Below are positions 53,978 to 62,326 of a stretch of DNA of 64,000 bases, piece by piece. The stretch spans positions 1,550,001 to 1,614,000 of the forward strand of contig NZ_JBKBHD010000001.1 of the NCBI RefSeq assembly GCF_046297875.1, read 5' to 3'. The DNA comes from Parvibaculum sp046297875 (GTDB lineage Bacteria > Pseudomonadota > Alphaproteobacteria > Parvibaculales > Parvibaculaceae). The notes under the pieces are model-generated. The model was not told the origin of the DNA. It saw only the letters and a list, made by a program, of their open reading frames with translations, and ran no database searches. The position numbers and the translations under genes were made by a program. The stretch's first letter is position 1. Every line of letters starts with the position of its first letter.

Positions 53978-54006
53978 TTGTCTTTGGGGATTATCCCCGA
54001 TATAGG
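53978..54006 (+). promoter_or_regulatory. sigma-70-type promoter of tRNA-Val
   Basis: TTGTCT (-35) and TATAGG (-10) are separated by 17 bp and lie about 60 bp before the tRNA. The spacer contains the palindrome GGGGATTATCCCC. Confidence 0.6.
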
Positions 54007-54068
54007 AACGGCCTCCGGGACCGATTTCCCGGCGGGCACCCTTGGCGCTGCCCGCTCCCAATGGCAAT

Positions 54069-54143
54069 GGGCGTGTAGCTCAGCGGGAGAGCACTTCGTT
54101 GACATCGAAGGGGTCACAGGTTCAATCCCTGTCACGCCCACCA
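54069..54143 (+). tRNA. tRNA-Val (anticodon GAC)
   Basis: A 75-base cloverleaf with encoded CCA. The acceptor arm GGGCGTG pairs with CACGCCC. The D arm contains AGCTCAGCGGGAGAGC. The anticodon stem CTTCG/CGAAG holds the loop TTGACAT with GAC at 54101-54103. The T arm has the GGTTCAATCC loop. Confidence 0.97.
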
Positions 54144-54209
54144 TTGCCAGACCCTTCCGCCCCGGCCTCCCCGCAGCCTGTCCTTTGACGGCGTTATGCC
54201 GAAAAGCAT

Positions 54210-54277
54210 GGCAAATGCTGGCAAATTGCCATTTTAGCGCTGCGTCAAATGGCCTATTCCAGATAGCCCCATTTGCC
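54210..54277. promoter_or_regulatory. GGCAAAT repeats upstream of RND efflux genes
   Basis: GGCAAAT is found at 54210 and 54220 (10 bp apart), the second forming a GGCAA-A-TTGCC palindrome, and in reverse as ATTTGCC at 54271-54277. The group lies 84-150 bp ahead of the efflux adaptor start. No regulator gene is adjacent, so this is a candidate operator only. Confidence 0.4.
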
Positions 54278-54360
54278 TGTGCCTTGGCTTAGCGCCCGGC
54301 CAGGCCCGATACACATCCGGGTTGGCCGCGTCTCGGGCAACCCCGACAGAGCAGTGCCCC

Positions 54361-55491
54361 ATGCCATTGAACCTGCAGTCGTTCAAGGAAATGCCGCCCC
54401 GCAAGATCGCGATGGTTGTGGCGATCCTGTTCCTCGCCTTTATCGTCGCCGTCTTCCTCTACCGGCTCTACGGGCGCATTGCGGGTCATGGCGGGTATGG
54501 CTGGCCGACGCCTGTGGTCGAAGTCGTGGAAGCGCAGACCGAGACGGTCGAGACCATCGTCACCGCGCTCGGCACGCTGCAGGCGGATCAGGCGATCACG
54601 CTGACGCCGGAGATCACCGGAATCGTTACCAGCATCGAATTCGAAGACGGACAGCGCATCGAGAAAGACGACGTTGTCATCCGCATCGACGATCGCGACC
54701 TCAATGCGCGCCTCATTCAGGCGGAAGCCCGGCTGACGCTGACGCGCGCGAATTATCAGCGCGCCGAGCGGCTGCTCAATCAGGGCTCCGGCACGGCGCG
54801 CGCGCGCGACGAGGCGCTCAACGATTTCAAATCGGCGGAAGCGGAAGTCGCAACGACAAAGACCGCGCTCGACAAGGCGACGATCACGGCGCCCTTCTCG
54901 GGCATCATCGGTCTCAGGCAGGTCAGCATCGGTCAGTATCTGATCGCCGGACAACCTATTGCGACGCTGGCCGATGTCGACAATCTCAGGATCGATTTCC
55001 AGGTGTCGGAAGTCTTCCTGACCCAGATCCGGCAGGGACAGGATGTCAGCGTCACTTTCGATGCGCTGCCGGGCGAGACCTATCGCGGCGTCATCAGCGC
55101 GGTCGATCCTGTGGTCAGCATCGACGGGCGCTCGCTCAGCGTTCGCGCGCTGATCCGCAATGAGGAAAACGAATTGCGGCCGGGCCTCTTTGGACGGGTG
55201 GAGATCGTCACCGCGTCGCGCGATTCAATCCTCCTGCCCGAAAGCGCCATCGTTGCCTCGCCTCGGGGCGGCAGCGCCATATTCGAAGTGGTGGACGGCA
55301 CGGCAAAGATGACACCTGTGCGCATCGGTGAACGCCGCCCGGGCGAGGTCGAGATCCTCGAAGGCGTCACGGCAGGCGACGTCGTCATCATTGCAGGCCA
55401 GCTTCGCGTGCAGGATGGCAGCCAGGTTGAAATCGTCGAGCCTGCATGGGGCATTGCGCCTGCCGGTGCAAACGAAGCCACCGCGGAATAG
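54361..55491 (+). CDS. RND efflux periplasmic adaptor subunit
   Basis: 376 residues from ATG 54361. One membrane anchor (MVVAILFLAFIVAVFLY) lies near residues 17-35. Then come the lipoyl half (ITLTPEITGIVTSIEFEDGQ), a helical hairpin with ARLTLTRANYQRAERLL, the second lipoyl half (ATITAPFSGIIGLRQVSIGQ), a beta barrel and a membrane-proximal domain. It joins the RND pump to an outer-membrane channel. The pump gene starts 14 bp downstream; no TolC-like gene is in the window. Confidence 0.93.
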   Translation: MPLNLQSFKEMPPRKIAMVVAILFLAFIVAVFLYRLYGRIAGHGGYGWPTPVVEVVEAQTETVETIVTALGTLQADQAITLTPEITGIVTSIEFEDGQRIEKDDVVIRIDDRDLNARLIQAEARLTLTRANYQRAERLLNQGSGTARARDEALNDFKSAEAEVATTKTALDKATITAPFSGIIGLRQVSIGQYLIAGQPIATLADVDNLRIDFQVSEVFLTQIRQGQDVSVTFDALPGETYRGVISAVDPVVSIDGRSLSVRALIRNEENELRPGLFGRVEIVTASRDSILLPESAIVASPRGGSAIFEVVDGTAKMTPVRIGERRPGEVEILEGVTAGDVVIIAGQLRVQDGSQVEIVEPAWGIAPAGANEATAE

Positions 55492-55505
55492 GCGGGAGAA
55501 CGGAC

Positions 55506-58500
55506 ATGCATATATCCGAACTCTTCATCCGCCGGCCGGTCTTCGCGACGGTGGTCAGCCTGATCCTGATGCTGATCGGCATTGTGTCCTATGACCGGCT
55601 TTCGGTGCGCGAGTACCCGGAAATCGACGAGCCTGTGGTGACCGTCACCACGGTCTATCGCGGCGCGAGTGCCGCCGTGGTCGAGCGCGAGGTGACGCAG
55701 CCACTTGAAGACTCGATGGCCGGCATCGAGGGCATCGAGGTGCTTTCGTCGACGAGCCGCGCCGAGGAAAGCCAGGTCACGGCGCGTTTCACGCTCGAAA
55801 CGAACCCAGATGTGGCGGCGAGCGACGTGCGCGACCGTGTGGGCCGCGCGCGCGGGCTGCTGCCAACCGAGATCGAAGAGCCGATCATCGCCAAGGTCGA
55901 GGCCGATGCTCAGCCGATCATGTACATCGCCTTCAAGAGCGATCGCATGTCGTCGCTGGAGATTACGGATTATCTGGACCGGATCGTGACCGACCGGTTG
56001 CAAAACCAGCCCGGCGTTGCGCAGGTCGGGATTTTCGGCGGCCGCGAATATTCGATGCGCGTCTGGATCGACCGCGAACGTCTCGCCGCCTACAACCTCA
56101 CGGTGCAGGATGTGGAGAATGCCATCCGCACCCAGAATGCCGAAATCCCTTCGGGCCGTATCGAAAGTCTCGACCGGGAGTTCACCGTCGTTTCGAAGAC
56201 GGCGCTGCAAACGCCGGAGGAATTCGGCAATATCGTCGTCAAGGAAAGCGGCGGCTTTCAGGTTCGCCTCCGGGAAGTCGCACGGGTGGAAGTTGGCGCT
56301 GCCGACGAGCGGCGCTCGGCGACCTATAACGGCGAGACGTCGATTTCGCTCGGTATCGTAAAGCAGGCAACGGCCAATCCGCTGGACGTCGCCGCCAATG
56401 TGCGCCGGACGCTGGACGAACTCGCGCCGACACTGCCAGCCGGTATGGGCTCCTTCGTCGGTTACGACACGTCCATCTTCATCGCCGAATCCATCAAGTC
56501 AGTCTATGAAACGATTCTCGAAGCGGTGGTGCTTGTCGTTCTGGTGATTTTCGTCTTTCTCAGGACGGTGCGGGCGTCGTTCATTCCCGTGGTGACGATC
56601 CCGATTTCGCTCATCACGACATTCGGCATCATGCTGATGCTCGGTTTCAGCATCAATACGTTGTCGCTTCTTGCGATGGTGCTCGCCATCGGCCTCGTGG
56701 TCGACGATGCGATCGTGATGCTTGAGAACATCTACCGGCATATCGAGGAAGGAAAGACGCCATTCCAGGCCGCGATCGACGGATCGCGCGAAATCACGTT
56801 TGCCGTCATCGCCATGACGCTGACGCTGGTCGCCGTTTATGCGCCGGTGAGCTTCGCCGAGGGCCGCACAGGCAAGCTTTTCCTCGAGTTCGCGCTGACG
56901 CTCGCAGGCGCGGTGCTCGTCTCGGGCTTTGTTGCGCTGACGCTGACGCCGATGCTTTGCTCGAAGCTGCTGCGCCGGGAAGTGAACGAAACGCGCGTGC
57001 AGCGCTGGCTGCGCGAGCGGCTGGAGTCGCTTGACGAAGCCTACAAGAAATCGGTGCGCACGGCGCTGTCGCGGCAAGGGGCCGTCGTCGGCGCGGCCTT
57101 CGCGGTGGCACTGTCCTGCGTCGGGCTCTTCTCACTGCTGCAGCAGGAGCTGGCGCCGCTCGAAGATCGCGGTACGCTGCTTGTGGTCGGGCAAGCGCCG
57201 CAGGGATCGACGCTCGATTTCTCGCGTCGATATTCGAAGCAGATCGAATCCATCTATACCGATATTCCCGAAGTGGCGGGCTATCTCGTCGTCTCCGGCT
57301 TTCCGCAGATTACCGATCTCGTTTCCTTCTCGCGGCTGATCCCCTGGGGGGACCGCAGCCGGTCGCAGCAGGAAATCGTTCAGATGCTGCAGCCGAAGCT
57401 CAATCGCATTCCGGGCATCATGGCCTTTGCGGTGAACCCGCCGTCGCTCGGTCAGAGCGGAAGGTCGCAGCCAATCGAATATGTCATTCAGGCGTCGGGC
57501 ACCTATGAAGAACTCGACGGCTATGTACAGGCGATGCTGAACGAGATCAGGGCCAATCCGGGCTTCACCAACCCGGATACCAACCTGAAACTGCAAAAGC
57601 CGCAGCTCGATATTTCCGTGAACCGCGAAAAGGTTGTCGATGCGGGCATCGACGTGGCAACGGTGGGGCGCACGCTCGAAACGCTGCTCGGTGGCCGCCG
57701 CATCACGCGCTATGAGCAAGGCGGCAAGCAGTATGACGTGATCGTGCAGGTTGCAGAGGAAGAGCGGCGGACGCCTACCGATATCAGCAATATCTATGTG
57801 CGCGGCGGCAAGGGCGAGATGGTGCAGCTCTCTAACCTCATCACGGTGGACGAAACAGTGGCGCCGAATTCGCTCAACCGTTTCAACCAACTCCGCGCCG
57901 CAACGATTTCGGCAGGGCTTGCGCCGGGCTATTCGACGGGCGAGGCGCTCGCATTCCTCGACGCGACGGCCGCGCGCATCCTGCCGCCGGTGGCGCAGAC
58001 GGATGTCGACGGGCAGTTGCGCGAATTCGTGAAGTCTTCCGGCACGATCATGGTGACTTTCGTGCTGGCGCTGATCTTCATCTATCTCGTGCTATCGGCC
58101 CAGTTCGAAAGTTTCATCGATCCGCTCGTCATTCTGATCAGCGTGCCGCTCTCGATTGCGGGTGCGCTGCTGCTGCTGTTCCTCACAGACACGACGCTCA
58201 ACATCTATAGTCAAGTGGGATTGATTACGCTGGTCGGCCTCATCAGCAAGCACGGCATCCTGATCGTCGAGTTCTCGAATCAGCTTCGGGCAAAGGGATT
58301 GTCCGTCTATGACGCGGTGATTGAGGCGGCGAGCCTTCGCCTGCGGCCGATTCTGATGACGACGGGCGCCATGGCGCTGGGTGCGGTGCCGCTAGCGCTT
58401 GCTTCCGGTGCGGGCGCGGAAAGCCGACGTTCCATCGGCTATGTGATTGTGGGCGGCATTACCTTCGGTACGCTGCTGACGCTGTTCGTCGTGCCGACGG

Positions 58501-58577
58501 TCTATCTTCTCATCGCTAGCTGGCGCGAGAAGCGCAATGCCGCGAAAGCCGCCGCGTCTCCCGCGCCTGCCGAATAG
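55506..58577 (+). CDS. RND efflux pump permease (AcrB/MexB-like HAE family)
   Basis: 1023 residues from ATG 55506 (MHISELFIRRPVFATVV), with GGGAG upstream. Twelve membrane spans and two large periplasmic loops are evident. The proton-relay motif in TM4 is LAIGLVVDDAIVMLENIYRH. The sequence shows the multidrug (HAE) pattern rather than the metal (HME) type. With the adaptor it pumps hydrophobic compounds out by proton exchange. It converges with the beta-barrel gene 3 bp away. Confidence 0.95.
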   Translation: MHISELFIRRPVFATVVSLILMLIGIVSYDRLSVREYPEIDEPVVTVTTVYRGASAAVVEREVTQPLEDSMAGIEGIEVLSSTSRAEESQVTARFTLETNPDVAASDVRDRVGRARGLLPTEIEEPIIAKVEADAQPIMYIAFKSDRMSSLEITDYLDRIVTDRLQNQPGVAQVGIFGGREYSMRVWIDRERLAAYNLTVQDVENAIRTQNAEIPSGRIESLDREFTVVSKTALQTPEEFGNIVVKESGGFQVRLREVARVEVGAADERRSATYNGETSISLGIVKQATANPLDVAANVRRTLDELAPTLPAGMGSFVGYDTSIFIAESIKSVYETILEAVVLVVLVIFVFLRTVRASFIPVVTIPISLITTFGIMLMLGFSINTLSLLAMVLAIGLVVDDAIVMLENIYRHIEEGKTPFQAAIDGSREITFAVIAMTLTLVAVYAPVSFAEGRTGKLFLEFALTLAGAVLVSGFVALTLTPMLCSKLLRREVNETRVQRWLRERLESLDEAYKKSVRTALSRQGAVVGAAFAVALSCVGLFSLLQQELAPLEDRGTLLVVGQAPQGSTLDFSRRYSKQIESIYTDIPEVAGYLVVSGFPQITDLVSFSRLIPWGDRSRSQQEIVQMLQPKLNRIPGIMAFAVNPPSLGQSGRSQPIEYVIQASGTYEELDGYVQAMLNEIRANPGFTNPDTNLKLQKPQLDISVNREKVVDAGIDVATVGRTLETLLGGRRITRYEQGGKQYDVIVQVAEEERRTPTDISNIYVRGGKGEMVQLSNLITVDETVAPNSLNRFNQLRAATISAGLAPGYSTGEALAFLDATAARILPPVAQTDVDGQLREFVKSSGTIMVTFVLALIFIYLVLSAQFESFIDPLVILISVPLSIAGALLLLFLTDTTLNIYSQVGLITLVGLISKHGILIVEFSNQLRAKGLSVYDAVIEAASLRLRPILMTTGAMALGAVPLALASGAGAESRRSIGYVIVGGITFGTLLTLFVVPTVYLLIASWREKRNAAKAAASPAPAE

Positions 58578-58580
58578 GCC

Positions 58581-59774
58581 TCAGAAGAAGCGCGCGATCC
58601 TGATCTGCAGGTAGTCGTCGTCCGAGACGCTGTAGACCGGATCGCGCTGCGGCACGTTCGAGAAGAAATGCCCTTCAAGCGAAAGGCGGAAATTATCCGC
58701 GATGCGGCGCTCCCCCTGCAGGCGGAAGCCGAGGGCGCCGGTTTCCGTGTCGACCGTGGTGCCTGCCAGAAAGTTCGTCGACGCCGCATCGTTCGCCGCC
58801 CAGCGCAGCGCGAAGAAAGCGTCATTCTGGTAGGGATTGCGCTGGTTCATGCCGCGTGTGTCGTAGGCATATTCGATGACCGTGCCGAGGTCGCTATCGG
58901 TGCCGAAGACGCCATAGAATGAATATTCGATGCCGCCGGTGACGGCGCCGTAGTTTTCGCCGAGTTCGCGGCGGCCGAAGCCTTCGAGCTTGTAGAGCCA
59001 GGGCCCGATGGTTGCCTGCAGGTCGAGCGAGGCCTGTTTCATCTGCGGATAGAGAGGTGCGAGAACGAGATTGCCGCCGCTGTCGAAGGCGGGGTTCAGC
59101 ACGGGATCGCGCGCTGTTCCCTGGAAGTATGAAAGACCGAGGTCGAAATCGCCGAATGTGTTTGAGTAGCGTCCGGCGAAATCGGGGTGCCAGTCTTCGG
59201 CGCTGCTTTCATAGGCCGTCAGGTCGCGATCAACGGGAATGTCGGTCGCCGGGCGGCCATCGCGGCCAGGGAAGTTGCGCTCGCGGAACCAGGGCAGCAG
59301 GAAGGCTTCGAAAGTACCGAAGGATTGTATGGTGCGCAGCCGGATCATGGGCTGGCCGAGCTTCACTTCCTGCTTGATCGGGTCTTCGACGAGATCGACC
59401 TGATTGATGACGTCGACGAGATGGACGGCTTCGGTCACGCCCCAGAAGACCTTGTCGAAGCCAGCGCGCAATTCCCAGTCGCTGCCATACCAGGCGACGC
59501 GCGCCTCGCGGATGTCCCAATGACTGCGCTCGCTGTCGCGCTGGTCGAGGCGGGCGAAAGGCGTGAATACGAATGAGCGGTCGTTGCTTTCGGGGAGATA
59601 TTGCACGGTGATCTCGCCCGCGACAGAAAGAGTCGTGTCCTTCTGGCGGGGGCTCGATGCGTTTTGTGTGAAGACGCGGACCTCGGGCTCGATATATCCG
59701 CGCAGCGTTATGTTGTCTGCCAAGACGGGGAGGGCGGACAGGGCGACGGCCGCCGCGCCGAGCGCGAGCGTCAT
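58581..59774 (-). CDS. outer-membrane beta-barrel protein (DUF1302-like)
   Basis: 397 residues from ATG 59774, chosen over a TTG at 59810 because AAGGA is directly upstream and a signal peptide (MTLALGAAAVALSALPVLA) starts there. The mature part is built of alternating strands (DWELRAGFDKVFWGVTEAV, NTFGDFDLGLSYFQG) and ends in the terminal Phe typical of outer-membrane proteins (IRIARFF). It resembles DUF1302-type proteins found with MMPL exporters and LolA-like proteins. It is probably an outer-membrane porin or export partner and is the last gene of the minus-strand cluster. Confidence 0.78.
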   Translation of the reverse strand: MTLALGAAAVALSALPVLADNITLRGYIEPEVRVFTQNASSPRQKDTTLSVAGEITVQYLPESNDRSFVFTPFARLDQRDSERSHWDIREARVAWYGSDWELRAGFDKVFWGVTEAVHLVDVINQVDLVEDPIKQEVKLGQPMIRLRTIQSFGTFEAFLLPWFRERNFPGRDGRPATDIPVDRDLTAYESSAEDWHPDFAGRYSNTFGDFDLGLSYFQGTARDPVLNPAFDSGGNLVLAPLYPQMKQASLDLQATIGPWLYKLEGFGRRELGENYGAVTGGIEYSFYGVFGTDSDLGTVIEYAYDTRGMNQRNPYQNDAFFALRWAANDAASTNFLAGTTVDTETGALGFRLQGERRIADNFRLSLEGHFFSNVPQRDPVYSVSDDDYLQIRIARFF

Positions 59775-59900
59775 TCCTTTCCTTGCTGAATTACGGCACC
59801 CCACGCGCAAAACCCCGAATGCAACCCAAGCAACAAACCAGTTGTCTTGCCTTAACCGTCCGCAAACGGAAGGACGTGAACCCTTAACAGATCCTCCCTG

Positions 59901-60722
59901 CTAGCGAGCCCGCTCGAGCGCGGCGGGCGTGAAATCGCTTTCCTTCAATCCGGTGCGGAACTCGTATTTCTGCCAGACGAGTTTCGTCTGCTTGCGGCTT
60001 TCGTGATTGACCATGTCGAGGTCGCGCGGCCGCCAGTAGCTGTCGAGATACTGGTCGTATTCGCCGGCCGTCAGCGTTTTCAGCAGCGACGACTTTCGGT
60101 CGTAATAGTCGATCTTGCGCAGCAGATAGTGCTCCGTGTCGATCCAGACGGTCTGGCGCGTATAGCCCGAGCCTTCATAGGCGGGTGTGCGGTCGATGAC
60201 ATGGCATGTGCGCTCGCCGCAGGGCTCGTCGCGGAGCCAGAGATAAGTGAACTTGCCGACTTCCTGCGGCGCGAGATCCTCGAAGGCGAATTCGCTGCCG
60301 ACGAAGGGGCCGGACTGATTGGCGGAGGAAATGCGGCGCACGCGCTTCACGGCGGGCAGATAGAGCCACTGGTCGTCCGGCTTCGCGACATAGGCATGGG
60401 TGAGAAGGGCGGTGCCCGCTACATCGAGCGGGCGATCGAAGACGATCAGGCTCCAGTCGCCTTCGCCCGCGCCACCGCGCTCCATCATGGAGAGACGCAG
60501 CTCGCGCTCGCTGGTGGCGCCAGCGGCATTGGTGAGGATCATTTTCATCTCGGCTGTGGCATCGCCCCAGCCGCGGTCGCGCCGGTCCATCTCCTCGGCG
60601 ATGGCGAGGCCGCGGGCTGCTGGGTCGCTTTCAGGCGGCAGCGAGACCTCCGCGAAAGCAGCGGTGCAGGCGAGCCATGCTGCCGCGGCAGCCCCGAGCA
60701 ATCTTGCGGATGATCCGGTCAC
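59901..60722 (-). CDS. LolA-like outer-membrane lipoprotein-sorting protein
   Basis: 273 residues from a GTG at 60722. Signal peptide ends near AAFA. The pattern of the group is clear: RDRGWGDATAEMKMILTNAAG, YLPAVKRVRRISSANQSGPFVGSEFAFEDL, TVWIDTEHYLLRKIDYYDR. These periplasmic proteins have a LolA-like fold and are often encoded with an MMPL/RND exporter and a DUF1302-type protein, as here. They probably carry a lipid between membranes. Confidence 0.87.
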   Translation of the reverse strand: MTGSSARLLGAAAAAWLACTAAFAEVSLPPESDPAARGLAIAEEMDRRDRGWGDATAEMKMILTNAAGATSERELRLSMMERGGAGEGDWSLIVFDRPLDVAGTALLTHAYVAKPDDQWLYLPAVKRVRRISSANQSGPFVGSEFAFEDLAPQEVGKFTYLWLRDEPCGERTCHVIDRTPAYEGSGYTRQTVWIDTEHYLLRKIDYYDRKSSLLKTLTAGEYDQYLDSYWRPRDLDMVNHESRKQTKLVWQKYEFRTGLKESDFTPAALERAR

Positions 60723-60802
60723 GTTTCCCCTCCCCGTTCCGATTCAACGCGGCGATGATGCCCGGAGCGGGGGATCGTTCCAAGGAAAAAGCTGCGTTTC
60801 GC

Positions 60803-61648
60803 TCAGAAGGGCCGGTCGCCGTTAACCGTAACGCGCTCCATATGGCGGCGATGGCCATGATAGTCGTTGAGCGCGAAATGCTGGGCGGCGCGATTGTCCC
60901 AGAAGGCGATGGCGTTTTTCGTCCAGCGGAAGCGGCAGGTATAGGGCTCCTGCGTGCAGTGCTCGAAGAGGAAATTCAGGAGCGGGCGGCTTTCGCGCCT
61001 CGTCATGCCGACGAATTTTTCGGTGAAGGCGGGGTTCACGTAAAGCGCCTTGCGACCCGTTTCCGGATGGGTGCGAACGACCGGATGTTCGAAAGACGGC
61101 GTGTCGTCGCCCGCCGTCGAGACTTCCATGCCCTTGCGCTTCTGGGCGGAGGCGCCGCGCTCGCTATATTCACCCTTCGCGGTGTGAACGGCTTTCAGCC
61201 CTTCCAGCATCTTTTTCATGCCGGAAGAAAGCGTTTCCCAGGCGAGATACTGGTTTGCCCAGAGCGTGTCGCCGCCATAGGGCGGGATTTCCTTCGCATA
61301 GAGGATGGAGCCGAGCGCGGGCTCTTCCAGAAACGACATGTCGGAATGCCAGCCGCCGCCGAAATTGATGCGGTCCTCCGGCTCCTTGATGATCTGCATG
61401 ATTTCCGGGTGGCCATCCATGCCCTTCACATAGGGATGAATGTTCAGCGTGCCGAAGCGGCGGCCAAAGGCCTTGTGCTGTTCATGCGTCAGATGCTGGT
61501 CGCGGAAGAAGATGACGATATGGTCGAGGAAGGCCTGATGGATGTCGTCGAAGGTTTCATTGGAGAGATCCTTCGACAGATCCACGCCCTCGATCTCGGC
61601 GCCGAGCGCGCCGGAAATCGGCTTCACGGAAATGGTCTTGTATCCCAT
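60803..61648 (-). CDS. TauD/TfdA-family 2-oxoglutarate-dependent dioxygenase
   Basis: 281 residues. The iron site is GGGWHSDMSF (His and Asp) and the second His lies near QHFALNDYHGHRRHMERV, which also gives the Arg binding 2-oxoglutarate. Other family parts: HIVIFFRDQHLTHEQHKAF and PYGGDTLWANQYLAWE. TauD releases sulfite from taurine; relatives act on other sulfonates, herbicides or lipids. Its position in an exporter/lipid-sorting cluster makes the substrate uncertain. Confidence 0.9.
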   Translation of the reverse strand: MGYKTISVKPISGALGAEIEGVDLSKDLSNETFDDIHQAFLDHIVIFFRDQHLTHEQHKAFGRRFGTLNIHPYVKGMDGHPEIMQIIKEPEDRINFGGGWHSDMSFLEEPALGSILYAKEIPPYGGDTLWANQYLAWETLSSGMKKMLEGLKAVHTAKGEYSERGASAQKRKGMEVSTAGDDTPSFEHPVVRTHPETGRKALYVNPAFTEKFVGMTRRESRPLLNFLFEHCTQEPYTCRFRWTKNAIAFWDNRAAQHFALNDYHGHRRHMERVTVNGDRPF

Positions 61649-61668
61649 GTCAGGCCTCCCTCGCCCGA

Positions 61669-62277
61669 TCAGGCGGTTGCCTTCTGGAATGCCGGGCGGC
61701 TGCCGAGACGCCCGAAATAGGCATTCACATTCTTCAGGTCGTCGCTCAACAGGCCGAAGAGCTTGCAGAGCAAGAGGTCGTAGCCGAGCATGATATCGGC
61801 GGCGGTGAATTCGGAGCCGCAGATATAATCCTTGCCCGCCAGCTCCTTTTCGAGAATGCCAAGCATCTTCTGCGTGCTTTCGACGGATTCGGCGGCGACC
61901 TGCGGAATGCGCTTGTCTTCGGGCCGGATGAAGGAATGCTGCGCGATATTGCCGATCGGCACCATCATCGTCGCTTCGGCGAAGTGGAACCAGTGCAGAT
62001 ACTTGCCGCGGCCTGCGCTGCCGGGCTTCGGCTCCAGCTTGCTGTTGCCGTGTTTTTCCAGAAGATACTGGAGAATGGCGCCGGACTCGTTCAGCACGAG
62101 GCCGTCATCGTCGATGGAGGGTACCTTGCCGAGCGGATGCACCGCCAGATATTCGGCCGACTGGAGATCGGTGGGCGAGAAGTTCAGCACTTTCGCTTCA
62201 TAGGGGATGCCGAGCTCTTCGCAGAGCCAGACGACGCGCACCGAGCGCGTGTTCTTCGCGTGATAGACCTTGAGCAT
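61669..62277 (-). CDS. glutathione S-transferase
   Basis: 202 residues from ATG 62277 with GGGAGA 5 bases upstream. The N-terminal thioredoxin-like domain runs MLKVYHAKNTRSVRVVWLCE to about residue 78 with PLGKVPSIDDDG and LNESGAILQYL (cis-Pro and Glu-Ser glutathione site). The helical C-terminal domain contains SEFTAADIMLGYDL. It may conjugate glutathione to a hydrophobic substrate or act as an isomerase. It lies between the dioxygenase and the exporter. Confidence 0.92.
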   Translation of the reverse strand: MLKVYHAKNTRSVRVVWLCEELGIPYEAKVLNFSPTDLQSAEYLAVHPLGKVPSIDDDGLVLNESGAILQYLLEKHGNSKLEPKPGSAGRGKYLHWFHFAEATMMVPIGNIAQHSFIRPEDKRIPQVAAESVESTQKMLGILEKELAGKDYICGSEFTAADIMLGYDLLLCKLFGLLSDDLKNVNAYFGRLGSRPAFQKATA

Positions 62278-62326
62278 GATGTCTCCCTTTATACGCCTCT
62301 TTTGGGCGTTTTCGATTTTGCTCCTT